Shown here: positions 1 to 9,105 of the stretch, in pieces
How the letters are laid out: every line of letters begins with the position of its first letter
Numbering within the stretch: position 1 is the stretch's first letter
Source: Deltaproteobacteria bacterium
Lineage (GTDB): Bacteria > Myxococcota_A > Polyangia > Polyangiales > Polyangiaceae
Length of the DNA: 64,000 nucleotides
Assembly (NCBI GenBank): GCA_016218915.1
Contig: JACRCQ010000030.1
Span: 248,001 to 312,000 of the forward strand
Direction: 5' to 3'
Program-made: the position numbers and the translations under genes
Notes under the pieces: generated by a model
Seen by the model: only the letters and a program-made list of their open reading frames with translations
Database searches by the model: none
Told to the model about the DNA's origin: nothing

Positions 1-1
1 G

Positions 2-3000
2 CTTGCGACGCTGAATTCACCTGGCGGACGCGTGGAGGTCAATGCTGGCGAGCAGGCGACGGCCAAGGGAGGGGAAGCGCCCAAGGTGAGCCCGGTCGCG
101 TTCTGGCAGGACTGGACCGGCGGCATGGGCGACACGCGTGCGGCTCGTGCCAACGTCGGCAGCGGCTCTGGACGCATCTACGGCTTGGATCCGTTCGCGC
201 CTCCTGCGACGCCTGCCACGAAGCTCGGGATCTCCAAGCAGGTCGTGCGTTCGGTCATTCGCGATGGCGTCGCTGAGACCGAGGTCGACCAGACCTTCTC
301 CAACCCGGGCGGGCGTGCGATTGAAGGCTGGTATTGGTTCACGCTGCCGGTGCAGGCGAGCGTGACGAGCTTTGCCCTGGAGACCGACGGCGTTCTGGTC
401 GAAGGCGAGGTCACCGAGAAGAAGGAAGCTGCCGCAAAGTACGCAGCAGCTGTGCGCGCCGCCAATGATCCGGCCCTGCTCGAGTGGGTGGATGGACGCA
501 GCTATCGCGCGCGCATCTTCCCGATTCCCGCCAACGGAGTGCGGCGCGTGGTGCTGCGGTACATCGAGATCCTTCCGCTGATCGAAGGCAAGACCCGGTA
601 CGTGTACCCGCTGCGGTCCGATGATCCGGTGCGGTTCGACGAGTTCGCGCTGTCCGTGGATTTGGGAGCCTCGAGCGCGGACGCGACCCTGGCGACCTCG
701 CTGGATGCGACGGTGGAGGACAATGGCCGCAAGGTGTCCATGCGCAGGAGCGGATACGTTCCCAAGGCCGACTTCCAGCTCGAGATCGCGAGTAAGAAGA
801 AGATGGCGGCGCTGCGCACCTGGCGCTTCGAGGCAGGCAGCGATCAGGCCGACTACGTGATGGCTCGCTACGTTCCCGATGTCGACTTCGCCACGCTCCC
901 TGCAGTGCGCGGCGACATCGCGCTGGTGGTGGACACGTCGGCAGGCGGCGATGAGAGCGCGCGTGCGCTGCGCGCGGCTGCAGCGGAAGCGATCCTGCGG
1001 GCGCTTTCGCCTGACGATCGGTTCGCGCTGATCTCGGTCGACGTGTCAGCGACCGTGCTCTACCCGAAGGATGGGATGTCGCCTGCGACGGACAAGGACA
1101 TTGCGCAGGCGCTCGAGCGGCTGAGCGAGCACACGCCTGCGGGCGCGACCGACCTTGCGGCGATGTTCGAGCCTGCGCTGGCACGGCTTCACGGCGGCGA
1201 GCAGCCCGCGATCGTGTACGTGGGCGACGGCGCGCCCACCTCGGGCGAATGGACGCCGGACGCCCTGACCGAGCGTCTCAGCCGATCGCTTGCAGGCTCT
1301 CGGTCGCGATTGTTCTGCGTGGGGGTCGGCGCGGACGCGCGTCATTCGCTCATGGAGCATCTGTCGCGCACCGGCGGAGGACGCTACGTGAGGATCGCAG
1401 AGCCGGATCAGACCACGAGCCAGGCTCTGCAGCTTGCGAGCTTGATCAAGACTCCGACGGTCACCGATGTGGAAGTGGACATGGGTGCTGGGCTCGATCA
1501 GCCGTTCTACTCGTCGGCTGGGCGCATCTCGCGCGGCGAAGAGCTGATCCTGCTGGCGCGCACGCATCACAGGCTGCCCAAGACTGCCACTGTGAAGGGG
1601 AGGGTCGCGGGCAAGGACTTCAAGACCGACTACCAGGTTGAGACCGTGTCGAGCGTGGTCACAGCGCTGGTCCCGCGGCTGTGGGCCGGCGAGTATGCGC
1701 GTCAGCTGCTCGGCAGCGGCGCCTCGGCCGATGAGAACCGCTCCAAAGTGCTCGAGCTCGGGCTCGAATACGGCTTGATGACGCCCTACACCTCGATCCT
1801 GGCGCTCGAAAGCGAGCAAGCCTACGCGCGGCAGAACGTCAAGCGTCGCAACTCGCCCTTGCGGGGCGTGCGACTGACCGCAATCCAGAGCGACGTGCAG
1901 GAGCAGCGCCTGGCCGAGCTGTTCAATCCGATGGGGCCGGTGGTCATGGCCGGCTGCGGCATGAACCGCTCTTCGGATGAAGCCGCACCAGCTTCCGCGC
2001 CTGACGACAAGCAGGGAGGAACAGGCACGCGAGCCAAGGGCGAGGAAGGTTCGATGGGGAATCCGAATCGCCGCTATGCCTCGCAGGCACCCGCTGCACC
2101 GGCAGCTGCCGAGCCTCCGGCGGAGCAAGCGCAGGCAACGGCGAACAATGAGGTGAGCGGGGAGAAGAGCGAGCTCGACAAGCTCGATCTCGCGACCGTT
2201 GGTGCGCTCGGGGGAGCCGCGCCGCCAGCAGCGACGATGGCGCCGGGAGGCGGACAAGGACTTGGCGGACTTGGCGCCAAGGGCGGCGGGGCTGCCAAGG
2301 CGCGGCCCGCAGAGCCGGGGAGAACCGACGATCTCCCTGCGGCCGGGGACAAGAAGGCGAAGACAGCCAATGCTCCTCCGCCGCCGCCCAAGGACCAGCT
2401 GGCCCAGGCCAAGGAGAAGGCCGAGAAGGAGCGCGCCGAGAAGGCGAAGCTCGCCGCGACTCCCCCCAAGCCGATCACCGTGCCGAAGCGTCCGCCGGCA
2501 CGCTGCAGCGACGCGGCGGCCCGTCCCCTGGCCGAGCGCATCATGCTCTGGGAGCGACGACTCAAGGGCGTCACGCGAGGCGTGGACCTGATGCAGCAGT
2601 ACGAGCTGGCAAGGCAGGGGTGCGAGCTGCCTGATTGGAAGGACCAATCGGCTCTGCTCGACATCATCCAGAAGAGAATCGAGACCGAGGAGTCGGTCGA
2701 AGCCGTGCTGTCGCACTTCGCATCCGAAAGCGATGCACAGAAGTTCGTGGCGCGTCGTGTGCTCCGACGCACCGTCGACCTTCGCGTGGCCGCAGCGGTC
2801 TCTCGCGTGCTGTTCGGCGGCAAGGTCGACTGGGCGCAAGTCGATCGCGAGCTGCTCGACACGCCCAAGATCGCCGACAAGCTCGACAAGCTGCGCAAGG
2901 CCATGCTGATCGCTCCTGGCGATCCCAGCGGAGATGCGCGGCTCGTTCGTCTGCTCGCCGAATCAGGGCAGGTGCAGGAGGCCGTGTCGCATGGGCGCCG

Positions 3001-3778
3001 GCTTCGCGATCGCGGCTTCATGACCCCGCTTCTCGCTCTGAATCTGGGCGACCAGCTTGCGGCAACGAACGAGAAGGACGAGGCGCTGCGAACTTACTCC
3101 GAGATCGTGGAGTTCGATCCAGCCAACCCTGCATCGCGTCGCGTGCTCGGCGACTCGTTCCTGCGCCACGGCTGGTACCCGGCCGCCTATCGGCAGTACC
3201 GCACGCTCGCGGATCTCGAGCCGAAGAATCCCGTGAACTGGCTGCGTCTCGCTTCTGCTGCCGCTGGCTCGGGAAGGATCGACGAGGCGCTGCGACTCGA
3301 GCGCGAGGTTGCAGGAGGCGAGGGGAGCCCAGGCCCGAACGACCCGAGGCTGTGGGCGCGCATGTGGTCTGCAGCGCGTCTCGGTCTGCTGCTCGAGGAC
3401 CCGACGCCTGCAGGCGGCAAGCAAGCCGTGGACTCGATCGTGCGCAAGCTCAAGGAGCTGCAGCTGTTCAGCGGACCGGGAACGCTCGCGCTTCTCACCT
3501 GGCAGGACCTCGACGCGAACCTCGTGCTCGCGGGCAGGGAAGCGGACAAGGACAAGCTGGCAGGCGAGGTGACCGATGCTGGGCCGACCGGCCTGCACGC
3601 GATGCTCCTGGGCAAGGAGGCGTGGGAGCGCACGTCCTGGTCCGTGAAGTGGCGCAACGATCCACGCGGGCGATCGGTCAAGTTCGCGCTCGTGGAGCTC
3701 GACTGGAACGGCAAGGCGTTCTCGGTGAAGGTTCGACGCGGCGAGCTCAAGCCGGATCAGACCGACACTCCGATCTGA
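2..3778 (+). CDS. VIT / von Willebrand A / TPR protein (5' end outside window)
   Basis: The frame is open to the left edge, so the gene probably begins upstream; the first in-window start codon is GTG at 32. Counting from there, residues 65-185 form a VIT domain (inter-alpha-trypsin-inhibitor type). Residues about 290-460 form a vWA domain whose MIDAS is degenerate (DTSAG in place of DxSxS). Residues 630-820 are a low-complexity Gly/Ala/Pro/Lys stretch that includes a Gly-Cys-Gly-Met segment. The C-terminal third has TPR-like helical repeats (around 950-1130). VIT-vWA proteins are common in myxobacteria and are usually envelope or scaffold proteins; the substrate is unknown. No signal peptide can be judged because the N-terminus is missing. 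The gene converges on the glycosyltransferase gene with 12 bp between stop codons. Domain calls are by eye. Confidence 0.85.
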   Translation, partial: LATLNSPGGRVEVNAGEQATAKGGEAPKVSPVAFWQDWTGGMGDTRAARANVGSGSGRIYGLDPFAPPATPATKLGISKQVVRSVIRDGVAETEVDQTFSNPGGRAIEGWYWFTLPVQASVTSFALETDGVLVEGEVTEKKEAAAKYAAAVRAANDPALLEWVDGRSYRARIFPIPANGVRRVVLRYIEILPLIEGKTRYVYPLRSDDPVRFDEFALSVDLGASSADATLATSLDATVEDNGRKVSMRRSGYVPKADFQLEIASKKKMAALRTWRFEAGSDQADYVMARYVPDVDFATLPAVRGDIALVVDTSAGGDESARALRAAAAEAILRALSPDDRFALISVDVSATVLYPKDGMSPATDKDIAQALERLSEHTPAGATDLAAMFEPALARLHGGEQPAIVYVGDGAPTSGEWTPDALTERLSRSLAGSRSRLFCVGVGADARHSLMEHLSRTGGGRYVRIAEPDQTTSQALQLASLIKTPTVTDVEVDMGAGLDQPFYSSAGRISRGEELILLARTHHRLPKTATVKGRVAGKDFKTDYQVETVSSVVTALVPRLWAGEYARQLLGSGASADENRSKVLELGLEYGLMTPYTSILALESEQAYARQNVKRRNSPLRGVRLTAIQSDVQEQRLAELFNPMGPVVMAGCGMNRSSDEAAPASAPDDKQGGTGTRAKGEEGSMGNPNRRYASQAPAAPAAAEPPAEQAQATANNEVSGEKSELDKLDLATVGALGGAAPPAATMAPGGGQGLGGLGAKGGGAAKARPAEPGRTDDLPAAGDKKAKTANAPPPPPKDQLAQAKEKAEKERAEKAKLAATPPKPITVPKRPPARCSDAAARPLAERIMLWERRLKGVTRGVDLMQQYELARQGCELPDWKDQSALLDIIQKRIETEESVEAVLSHFASESDAQKFVARRVLRRTVDLRVAAAVSRVLFGGKVDWAQVDRELLDTPKIADKLDKLRKAMLIAPGDPSGDARLVRLLAESGQVQEAVSHGRRLRDRGFMTPLLALNLGDQLAATNEKDEALRTYSEIVEFDPANPASRRVLGDSFLRHGWYPAAYRQYRTLADLEPKNPVNWLRLASAAAGSGRIDEALRLEREVAGGEGSPGPNDPRLWARMWSAARLGLLLEDPTPAGGKQAVDSIVRKLKELQLFSGPGTLALLTWQDLDANLVLAGREADKDKLAGEVTDAGPTGLHAMLLGKEAWERTSWSVKWRNDPRGRSVKFALVELDWNGKAFSVKVRRGELKPDQTDTPI

Positions 3779-3790
3779 GAACCCACCTCG

Positions 3791-6193
3791 TCACGGCGAC
3801 GTCTTCTTCACCCAATAGCTGATGTGATCCCTTCGGGCGAGGCTCTCGAACACGTCTTCGAGGCCAGCTGGGAAGGGCTGGTGACACGCCGTGTCGTAGA
3901 TGATGAAGTCTGCCTGCAGCAGCTGCGCGCGAAGCGCTTCCGCCGCAGGTGCGGGCTGGAACGGCTTGGGAAATCCCTTGGCAGGCTTTGCATCGGCAGG
4001 GAAGTGCGTGAGCTCGTGCAGATGGTAGAGCCCCTGCTTGTACTGCTCGGAGCTGCATCCGTAGACTCCGACGATGTCGCCAAAGGGCGCGTCCGTGGGA
4101 GCCTCGATGGGCAGCTGACCGAGGTTCGCTCCTGCAACCTGCTTCTTCTGCGTCAAGTACTTCAGGGCGACGTCGTAGAAGATCAGATCCGAGGCGAGGC
4201 TTGCACGGCCCCGCACCGAGCTCCAGTAGACGTGCGTGATCCCCATGCCGTCGAGCAGGTCGTATACCTGCTTGGGCGATCGAAGCGACGCGTAGTCGAT
4301 GCCGCCCTGGAACGCGGGGTCGTCGGACACGCTGCGAACCCGCACCCCGAGGTGCTGCATGTCATCGTGCACGAGCAGCACGTGCTTGTGGCGATCGAGC
4401 TGGCGGCCGACGTCCGCGAACGGGCTGTAGGGGCGAAGCCGGTTCTCGTAGTCCTTGCGGTACCCCGAGTTGAGCAGCTCGGTGACCTTGACGATCGGCG
4501 CCGCGTAGATCATCGAGTGCGTGGGGATGAAGTACACGTCGCCGCCCCAGATCACCTGGGCGGCAACCACCAGCACGACCGGCACGCGCACCGCGGGATG
4601 GGATCGCCAGGCAAGAATGAGCACGGACGCGGTGGCAGCGACCATCCAGGGCACAATGGCTTGCAGGTACCGATCCTGGTGATGGATGGAGTACCAGACG
4701 AACAGGCCGACATGGCCTGCGAGGAACACGCCCCAGAGGCGCTTGGTGTTGCGGAGAAACGGCATGCACAGCAGGGTGACCGTGAACAGGGAGCCGAACA
4801 CCGGTACCTTGCCGTGGAACGTCTCCCAGTCGTTGGGGACGAAGGAGTACGTGTAGAGCGCCTTGAGCGTCTCCTTCAATCCGGCGACATCGCGCGTCGG
4901 ATGCCAGTCCGCCAGGCTGCAGCAGGTCATGATGTTCTCAGACCCGGCGGTCCACGGTCTGAGGTGCAGATGATTGTGCAGGATGGGATAGAAGGGATCC
5001 CCGTACCAGATCCAGTTCTTGAGCCAGTGCGGCGACATCAGCACCAGACCCGCGACCGCTGCGATCAACACACCGCGCCACCATCCGCGAAGCTCCGGCA
5101 GATCGCGTCCCCGTCGAAGCCTGCTGATCAGGAGCCAGACCGTGCGAACGACGATCGCCAGGATCGGGAACGCGCCGATGCTGACCGCGGTCAGCTTGGT
5201 CATCAAGGCGCCGGAAAGCGGGATCGCAAGCAGAAGGCAATAGCGCGGCGATAGGCTCTTCCAGGCTCGCAGCAGCGTGAGGTAGACCGGTATGGCCCAG
5301 AACCCGGCGATGTGGTCGGCACCCGTGTTGAGGGACGAGTCGTACAGCAGAATCCCGGGGAACAGGAACATCGCGACCCAGGAGACCGAAGCGTGGGTGC
5401 GTGGAACGAGCCTGCGCACCAGGGCAGGAATCGATGCCAGGGTCCACAGGAAGATCGCGAACTCCATGTGGGCTGCGAGCTCGACGCGGTCGAAGATGCC
5501 GCTGAACGGCTGCTGAAACGCCCAGGCGTACAGCACGCTCGCCAGGTGCGGTCCGGTGCCAGGGAACCATCCCTCCGGGAACCGCACGATTCCCCCCGCT
5601 GCCGAGTAGTGCTCGGCAATCGGAAGGTGGTACCAGCGCGCGTCGTAGCCCACGTTCTCGGGCAGCAGAACGGTGAGGTAGATCAGGAACACGCCTACAC
5701 CGCCGAAGCCGAGCAGCGGGTAGTGCCACCATGGCGTCGGGGCAGGCCTGCGCGCCCGAGCCGCACGCACGTGGCGGAACATGCGTCGTCCGTAGCGAAA
5801 CACCGGCCTCGCGCCCGCTCCGATCATGAGGGCCGGCAGCGCTACGAAGAAGATCACCCCGTAGAGCTTCAACAGGCCGCCCAGGAACATCAATGCGAAG
5901 AAGGCGAACAACCCGACGCAGAAGCTCATGACAGCGTGCTCGACCAAGGGAAGCGTGCGGCCGAGCAGACGTTTGAGGAGCATGTGCCCGGTCGACACAC
6001 AACCTGCGGTCCAGAACGCGATCAGAACCCAGTACTTCGCATAGAGCCAGAACAGCCACCGGTGGATCGGGTAGTGCTCATGAACGACTGTGCCGAACTT
6101 CAGAAGCCCGGCCAGGAGCGCGATCACCAGCAGGCCCGTGCGCAGATGGGTCGTCCAGTTCGAGCTTGCTTTGGAGATCGTCGGGTCAGCCAC
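3791..6193 (-). CDS. GT-C fold membrane glycosyltransferase (PMT/ArnT-like)
   Basis: About 800 residues. The N-terminal ~500 are a polytopic membrane region with roughly a dozen hydrophobic helices. The first large loop carries GYDARWYHLP, which matches the Asp-x-x-x-Tyr-His signature of lipid-linked-sugar-dependent GT-C enzymes (PMT, ArnT, GT39/GT83). The last ~280 residues are a soluble extracytoplasmic domain. Such enzymes move sugars from polyprenyl-phosphate donors onto lipids or proteins at the outer face of the inner membrane; acceptor and donor cannot be read from sequence. GTG at 6193 is chosen because the frame upstream (to 6289) encodes an implausible Arg-rich leader and would run to the neighbouring start codon. 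It is divergent from the TonB-like gene. Confidence 0.82.
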   Translation of the reverse strand: MADPTISKASSNWTTHLRTGLLVIALLAGLLKFGTVVHEHYPIHRWLFWLYAKYWVLIAFWTAGCVSTGHMLLKRLLGRTLPLVEHAVMSFCVGLFAFFALMFLGGLLKLYGVIFFVALPALMIGAGARPVFRYGRRMFRHVRAARARRPAPTPWWHYPLLGFGGVGVFLIYLTVLLPENVGYDARWYHLPIAEHYSAAGGIVRFPEGWFPGTGPHLASVLYAWAFQQPFSGIFDRVELAAHMEFAIFLWTLASIPALVRRLVPRTHASVSWVAMFLFPGILLYDSSLNTGADHIAGFWAIPVYLTLLRAWKSLSPRYCLLLAIPLSGALMTKLTAVSIGAFPILAIVVRTVWLLISRLRRGRDLPELRGWWRGVLIAAVAGLVLMSPHWLKNWIWYGDPFYPILHNHLHLRPWTAGSENIMTCCSLADWHPTRDVAGLKETLKALYTYSFVPNDWETFHGKVPVFGSLFTVTLLCMPFLRNTKRLWGVFLAGHVGLFVWYSIHHQDRYLQAIVPWMVAATASVLILAWRSHPAVRVPVVLVVAAQVIWGGDVYFIPTHSMIYAAPIVKVTELLNSGYRKDYENRLRPYSPFADVGRQLDRHKHVLLVHDDMQHLGVRVRSVSDDPAFQGGIDYASLRSPKQVYDLLDGMGITHVYWSSVRGRASLASDLIFYDVALKYLTQKKQVAGANLGQLPIEAPTDAPFGDIVGVYGCSSEQYKQGLYHLHELTHFPADAKPAKGFPKPFQPAPAAEALRAQLLQADFIIYDTACHQPFPAGLEDVFESLARRDHISYWVKKTSP

Positions 6194-6290
6194 GGTCGGG
6201 GGGGAGCATACTGCACCGATCCGCCGCCGTCGCCGTCCAACCGGACGTAAACGGCCAGAGGGGCTGCGCTCTGGGCGAAAACGGTCCATA

Positions 6291-7619
6291 ATGAGAACAA
6301 TGGGCGAACGCGCGCTCGGGCAGGCTCACCCCGTTCCGGTGGCAATAGCCTTCTCGGTATCGCTGCACTTCACCGTTGTGGCCATTGGCGCCGGCGTCGT
6401 GCGCCACGAGCTCGCCAGTCGGTATCCCGAGCCCCAGACGGTCGTCGCGGTTGCCTCTCGCTCCAACGACCCGATCGATATCGAGGTCCCGCCCTTCAGC
6501 TCCTCGGGAATCGCTCAGCCCGGCCCTGCGCCCACGGATCAGTCCGAGGCTCCCCACCCGGGCGGCCTGGACAGCCTGCCCCGCCCTGACACCGACCGCG
6601 CGGGCAGGGGAGGGACCGACACCGCCTCGAAACCCGCTGTGAATCTCGCGGATCGTGATGACGCCATCCGCCTGTCGCCTGAAATGCAGAGCCGGATCGA
6701 TCGGGATCAGATCCAGAGGCTGGCAACCGCACACGAGCGCAAGTCGTGGGAGGACGGCCGCTACACCACGAACCCCATGGAGCTGACCTTCCTCGCATCG
6801 GGCAATGGCCGGCGCATGGAGCGTCGCGACCCAGCCGAGAGCGATCCTTCCCGAGGGGTGAACGACGCGCCTCCGGCGTCCTTGCGGGGCAGGCTTCGTA
6901 TCGGGGCTGCGCCTGTCCCGCTCGGATACGGACTCGCACCGAGCGCGGAAGGCGGCCAGCCAGGCGGCTCCACGTCATCGCCTGGAAAGGGCGTGCTCAA
7001 CGGCGCTCCTGGGCAGGATCACCGATCCAGCGCTGCGGTTGCGAGTGCACGGCCCCTGGTGCGACAGGGCTCGCCCAGCGTCCCAGCCAATGAGCCGGGG
7101 CGTCCCAAGGACACCGTTAATGCCAACCAGGAGGTCGCCTCTGCAATGCAGTCGATCCTGCATGCGAGCGCTGCTGGGGGCAAACCAGGGGAAGGCCCTG
7201 GGGGGTCGAACGGGCCAGGTGCGACCGGTTCAGGCGGACTGCACGGTCCAGGCTCGCGATCGGAAGCGATGGGGTCAGGCGGCGGAGGGTACTACGCGCC
7301 GGATCAACGCGACGCGCGCCTGACCGAGTACCAGCGCAAGATGGCGGCCAAGCTTTATCCGCTTTGGGAGAACGCGTTCCCGCGCTGGGCGATCCTCGAC
7401 CTGCGACAAGGCACCGTGATCGTCTCCTTCACGGTCCTGGCCGACGGAAGCGTAGCCAATCCCTTCATCCGAAGGCCCAGCGGGATCGCCGAGTTCGACG
7501 CGAAGTGCCTGGAAGCGGTTCGTCGCGCATCGCCTTTCGAGCGCCTCCCGGCCAACCTGAACGTTCAGCGGATGCAGTGGGAGATGAGCTTCGAGGCGTC
7601 CAACCCCATCGTGCGGTGA
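6291..7619 (+). CDS. TonB C-terminal domain protein
   Basis: A 442-residue protein. Residues ~10-35 form one N-terminal membrane segment. The middle (100-320) is a long disordered Pro/Gly/Ser-rich region. Residues ~340-440 form a TonB-type C-terminal domain, with a long helix followed by the GTVIVSFTVLADGSV strand pattern. TonB proteins couple the inner-membrane proton gradient to outer-membrane receptors, using a periplasm-spanning linker like this one. No ExbB/ExbD or receptor gene is adjacent, so it may instead belong to the related AgmX/TonB-like motility or envelope proteins common in myxobacteria. The start is ATG 6291; a longer frame from 6090 only shadows the divergent glycosyltransferase gene. 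The gene is followed by dispersed repeat copy A. Confidence 0.8.
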   Translation: MRTMGERALGQAHPVPVAIAFSVSLHFTVVAIGAGVVRHELASRYPEPQTVVAVASRSNDPIDIEVPPFSSSGIAQPGPAPTDQSEAPHPGGLDSLPRPDTDRAGRGGTDTASKPAVNLADRDDAIRLSPEMQSRIDRDQIQRLATAHERKSWEDGRYTTNPMELTFLASGNGRRMERRDPAESDPSRGVNDAPPASLRGRLRIGAAPVPLGYGLAPSAEGGQPGGSTSSPGKGVLNGAPGQDHRSSAAVASARPLVRQGSPSVPANEPGRPKDTVNANQEVASAMQSILHASAAGGKPGEGPGGSNGPGATGSGGLHGPGSRSEAMGSGGGGYYAPDQRDARLTEYQRKMAAKLYPLWENAFPRWAILDLRQGTVIVSFTVLADGSVANPFIRRPSGIAEFDAKCLEAVRRASPFERLPANLNVQRMQWEMSFEASNPIVR

Positions 7620-7667
7620 CGCAGTGCGATTCCCTCTGGAGCGTGTGATTGCCGCGGAGACGAGCGA

Positions 7668-7896
7668 CGGGGTTGTTCACCTCCCCCTCCATGACACACA
7701 GCGATCCGCAATCGCCCCCTCCTCACCGCCGCGCCCCATGGTTGCTGCGTGGCGGCGGGAGGAGAGGGCTACAAGTTGCGCAACAGCTACACGCTTCGGC
7801 CCCTCTCCTGCCGCCGCAGTGGGTTGTCATGGGATGCGGCGGATCAGGAGAGGGGCTCGCGCGGATCGTCAGCTCAGGGCGGGGGTGAGGTGATCA
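7668..7896 (+). repeat. Dispersed ~230-bp palindromic element, copy A
   Basis: Lies between the convergent tonB-like and DegT genes and fills most of a 308-bp gap. It has imperfect terminal inverted repeats (starting TTGTTCACCTCCCC, ending GGGGGTGAGGTGATCA) and two internal hairpins. The second hairpin pairs 7799-7818 with 7835-7856, about 20 bp with a 2-nt bulge. Between the hairpins is a conserved TTGCGCAA palindrome. Related copies occur at 16371-16595 (inverted) and 21481-21710. No protein is encoded. It is probably a non-autonomous mobile or REP-like sequence that may act as a bidirectional terminator; the function is inference. Confidence 0.8.
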
Positions 7897-7927
7897 ATCT
7901 CGACGCGGGTTAGCCCCAAGCTTCTCG

Positions 7928-9040
7928 TCAAACCAACGCTCTGACCGCTTCGCAAACCTGATCGATCTCCGCTCGCTGCAGCCCACACCCGCTCGGCAGA
8001 TTGAGCCCGGAACGCGACAAGCGCCCTGCAACCGGACACCCCGGCCCATTCGCAGAGACTTTCCTGCACCCTGCGAGATGCGGCAGCTCGCTCATCGGCA
8101 GGAAGAACGGGCGCGTGTCGATTCCTCGCTCGGAGAGCTTCGCTCCAAGCTCCTGTGCCGAGCGTCCTGCGTCGAGCACCAGACAGCTCATCCACGCAAC
8201 GTTCAACATGCCGGGCTGCTCGGGATTGAATCGGATGCCGGGTACGCCTCGAAGCCCTTCCCGGTACCAGGCGAGGATCTGCCGCTTCTTGGCGATGAAC
8301 GCCTCGATCTGCTCGAACTGAGCCAGACCCAACGCTGCCTGCAGGTTGGTCATCCGGTAGTTGAACGCGAGCTCGGTATGCAGATACCGACGCTCCTTGC
8401 TCATGCCGTGGTCCTTGAGGAACCGCACGCGCGCAGCCAGGCCGTCATCGCTCGTGGTGAGCATCCCGCCCTCACCCGTGGTGATGATCTTGTTGCCGTA
8501 GAACGAGAAGGCCCCGATGCGTCCCATGGAGCCCACGCGACGTCCGTCGATCGTGGCGCCATGCGCTTCTGCGCAGTCCTCGATCACGTCGAGCCCGCGC
8601 GCCGACGCAATCTCGAGGATCGCGTTCATGTCCGCAGGCAGGCCGTAGAGGTGAACCGGCATGATCGCGCGCGTTCGCGGTGAAAGCGCACGCTCCACCG
8701 CGCGAGGATCCATGCACCAGGTGCGCTCGTCGACGTCCACGAGCACCACCTCGGCGCCGGTCTGGAGCACCGCATGAGCCGTTCCCACGAACGTCAGATC
8801 CGGGATGATCACCTCGTGGCCTGGCCCCACCCCCATCGCGTGCAATGCCACGTGAAGCGCGGTGGTTCCGTTCATGACTGCGATCGCGTGTCGTGTGCCC
8901 GAGAACGCCGCGAACGCCGCCTCGAACTTGTCGACATAGGGCCCGATGCTCGAGACCCAGCCGGAACGCACGGCGTCGGTTACGTATTCGATTTCCCGCT
9001 CACCGATGACCGGCGCAGCGACTGGGATACGCACTGGCAT
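7928..9040 (-). CDS. DegT/DnrJ/EryC1/StrS-family sugar aminotransferase
   Basis: A 370-residue, full-length fold-type-I PLP enzyme of the nucleotide-sugar aminotransferase family (perosamine synthetase/ArnB/DesV group). It shows the N-terminal GWVSSIGPYV segment, MNGTTALH around 56-63 for phosphate binding, Asp155 in the IEDCAEAHGA motif stacking on the pyridine ring, and Lys184 in FSFYGNKIITTGEGG as the likely Schiff-base lysine. It would aminate a 3- or 4-keto sugar nucleotide for O-antigen or capsule synthesis. No other nucleotide-sugar genes are adjacent, so the substrate is unknown. Start ATG 9040. Confidence 0.9.
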   Translation of the reverse strand: MPVRIPVAAPVIGEREIEYVTDAVRSGWVSSIGPYVDKFEAAFAAFSGTRHAIAVMNGTTALHVALHAMGVGPGHEVIIPDLTFVGTAHAVLQTGAEVVLVDVDERTWCMDPRAVERALSPRTRAIMPVHLYGLPADMNAILEIASARGLDVIEDCAEAHGATIDGRRVGSMGRIGAFSFYGNKIITTGEGGMLTTSDDGLAARVRFLKDHGMSKERRYLHTELAFNYRMTNLQAALGLAQFEQIEAFIAKKRQILAWYREGLRGVPGIRFNPEQPGMLNVAWMSCLVLDAGRSAQELGAKLSERGIDTRPFFLPMSELPHLAGCRKVSANGPGCPVAGRLSRSGLNLPSGCGLQRAEIDQVCEAVRALV

Positions 9041-9105
9041 GGCGAGAACCTAGCGCATGGGTGCGTGAATGTGCATTCATGTTGCGCGCCCACAAGGAAT
9101 TGTCT

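Noticed and set aside
1046..2839. 597-codon minus-strand ORF
   Set aside because: Antisense shadow of the VIT/vWA gene, without recognisable motifs.
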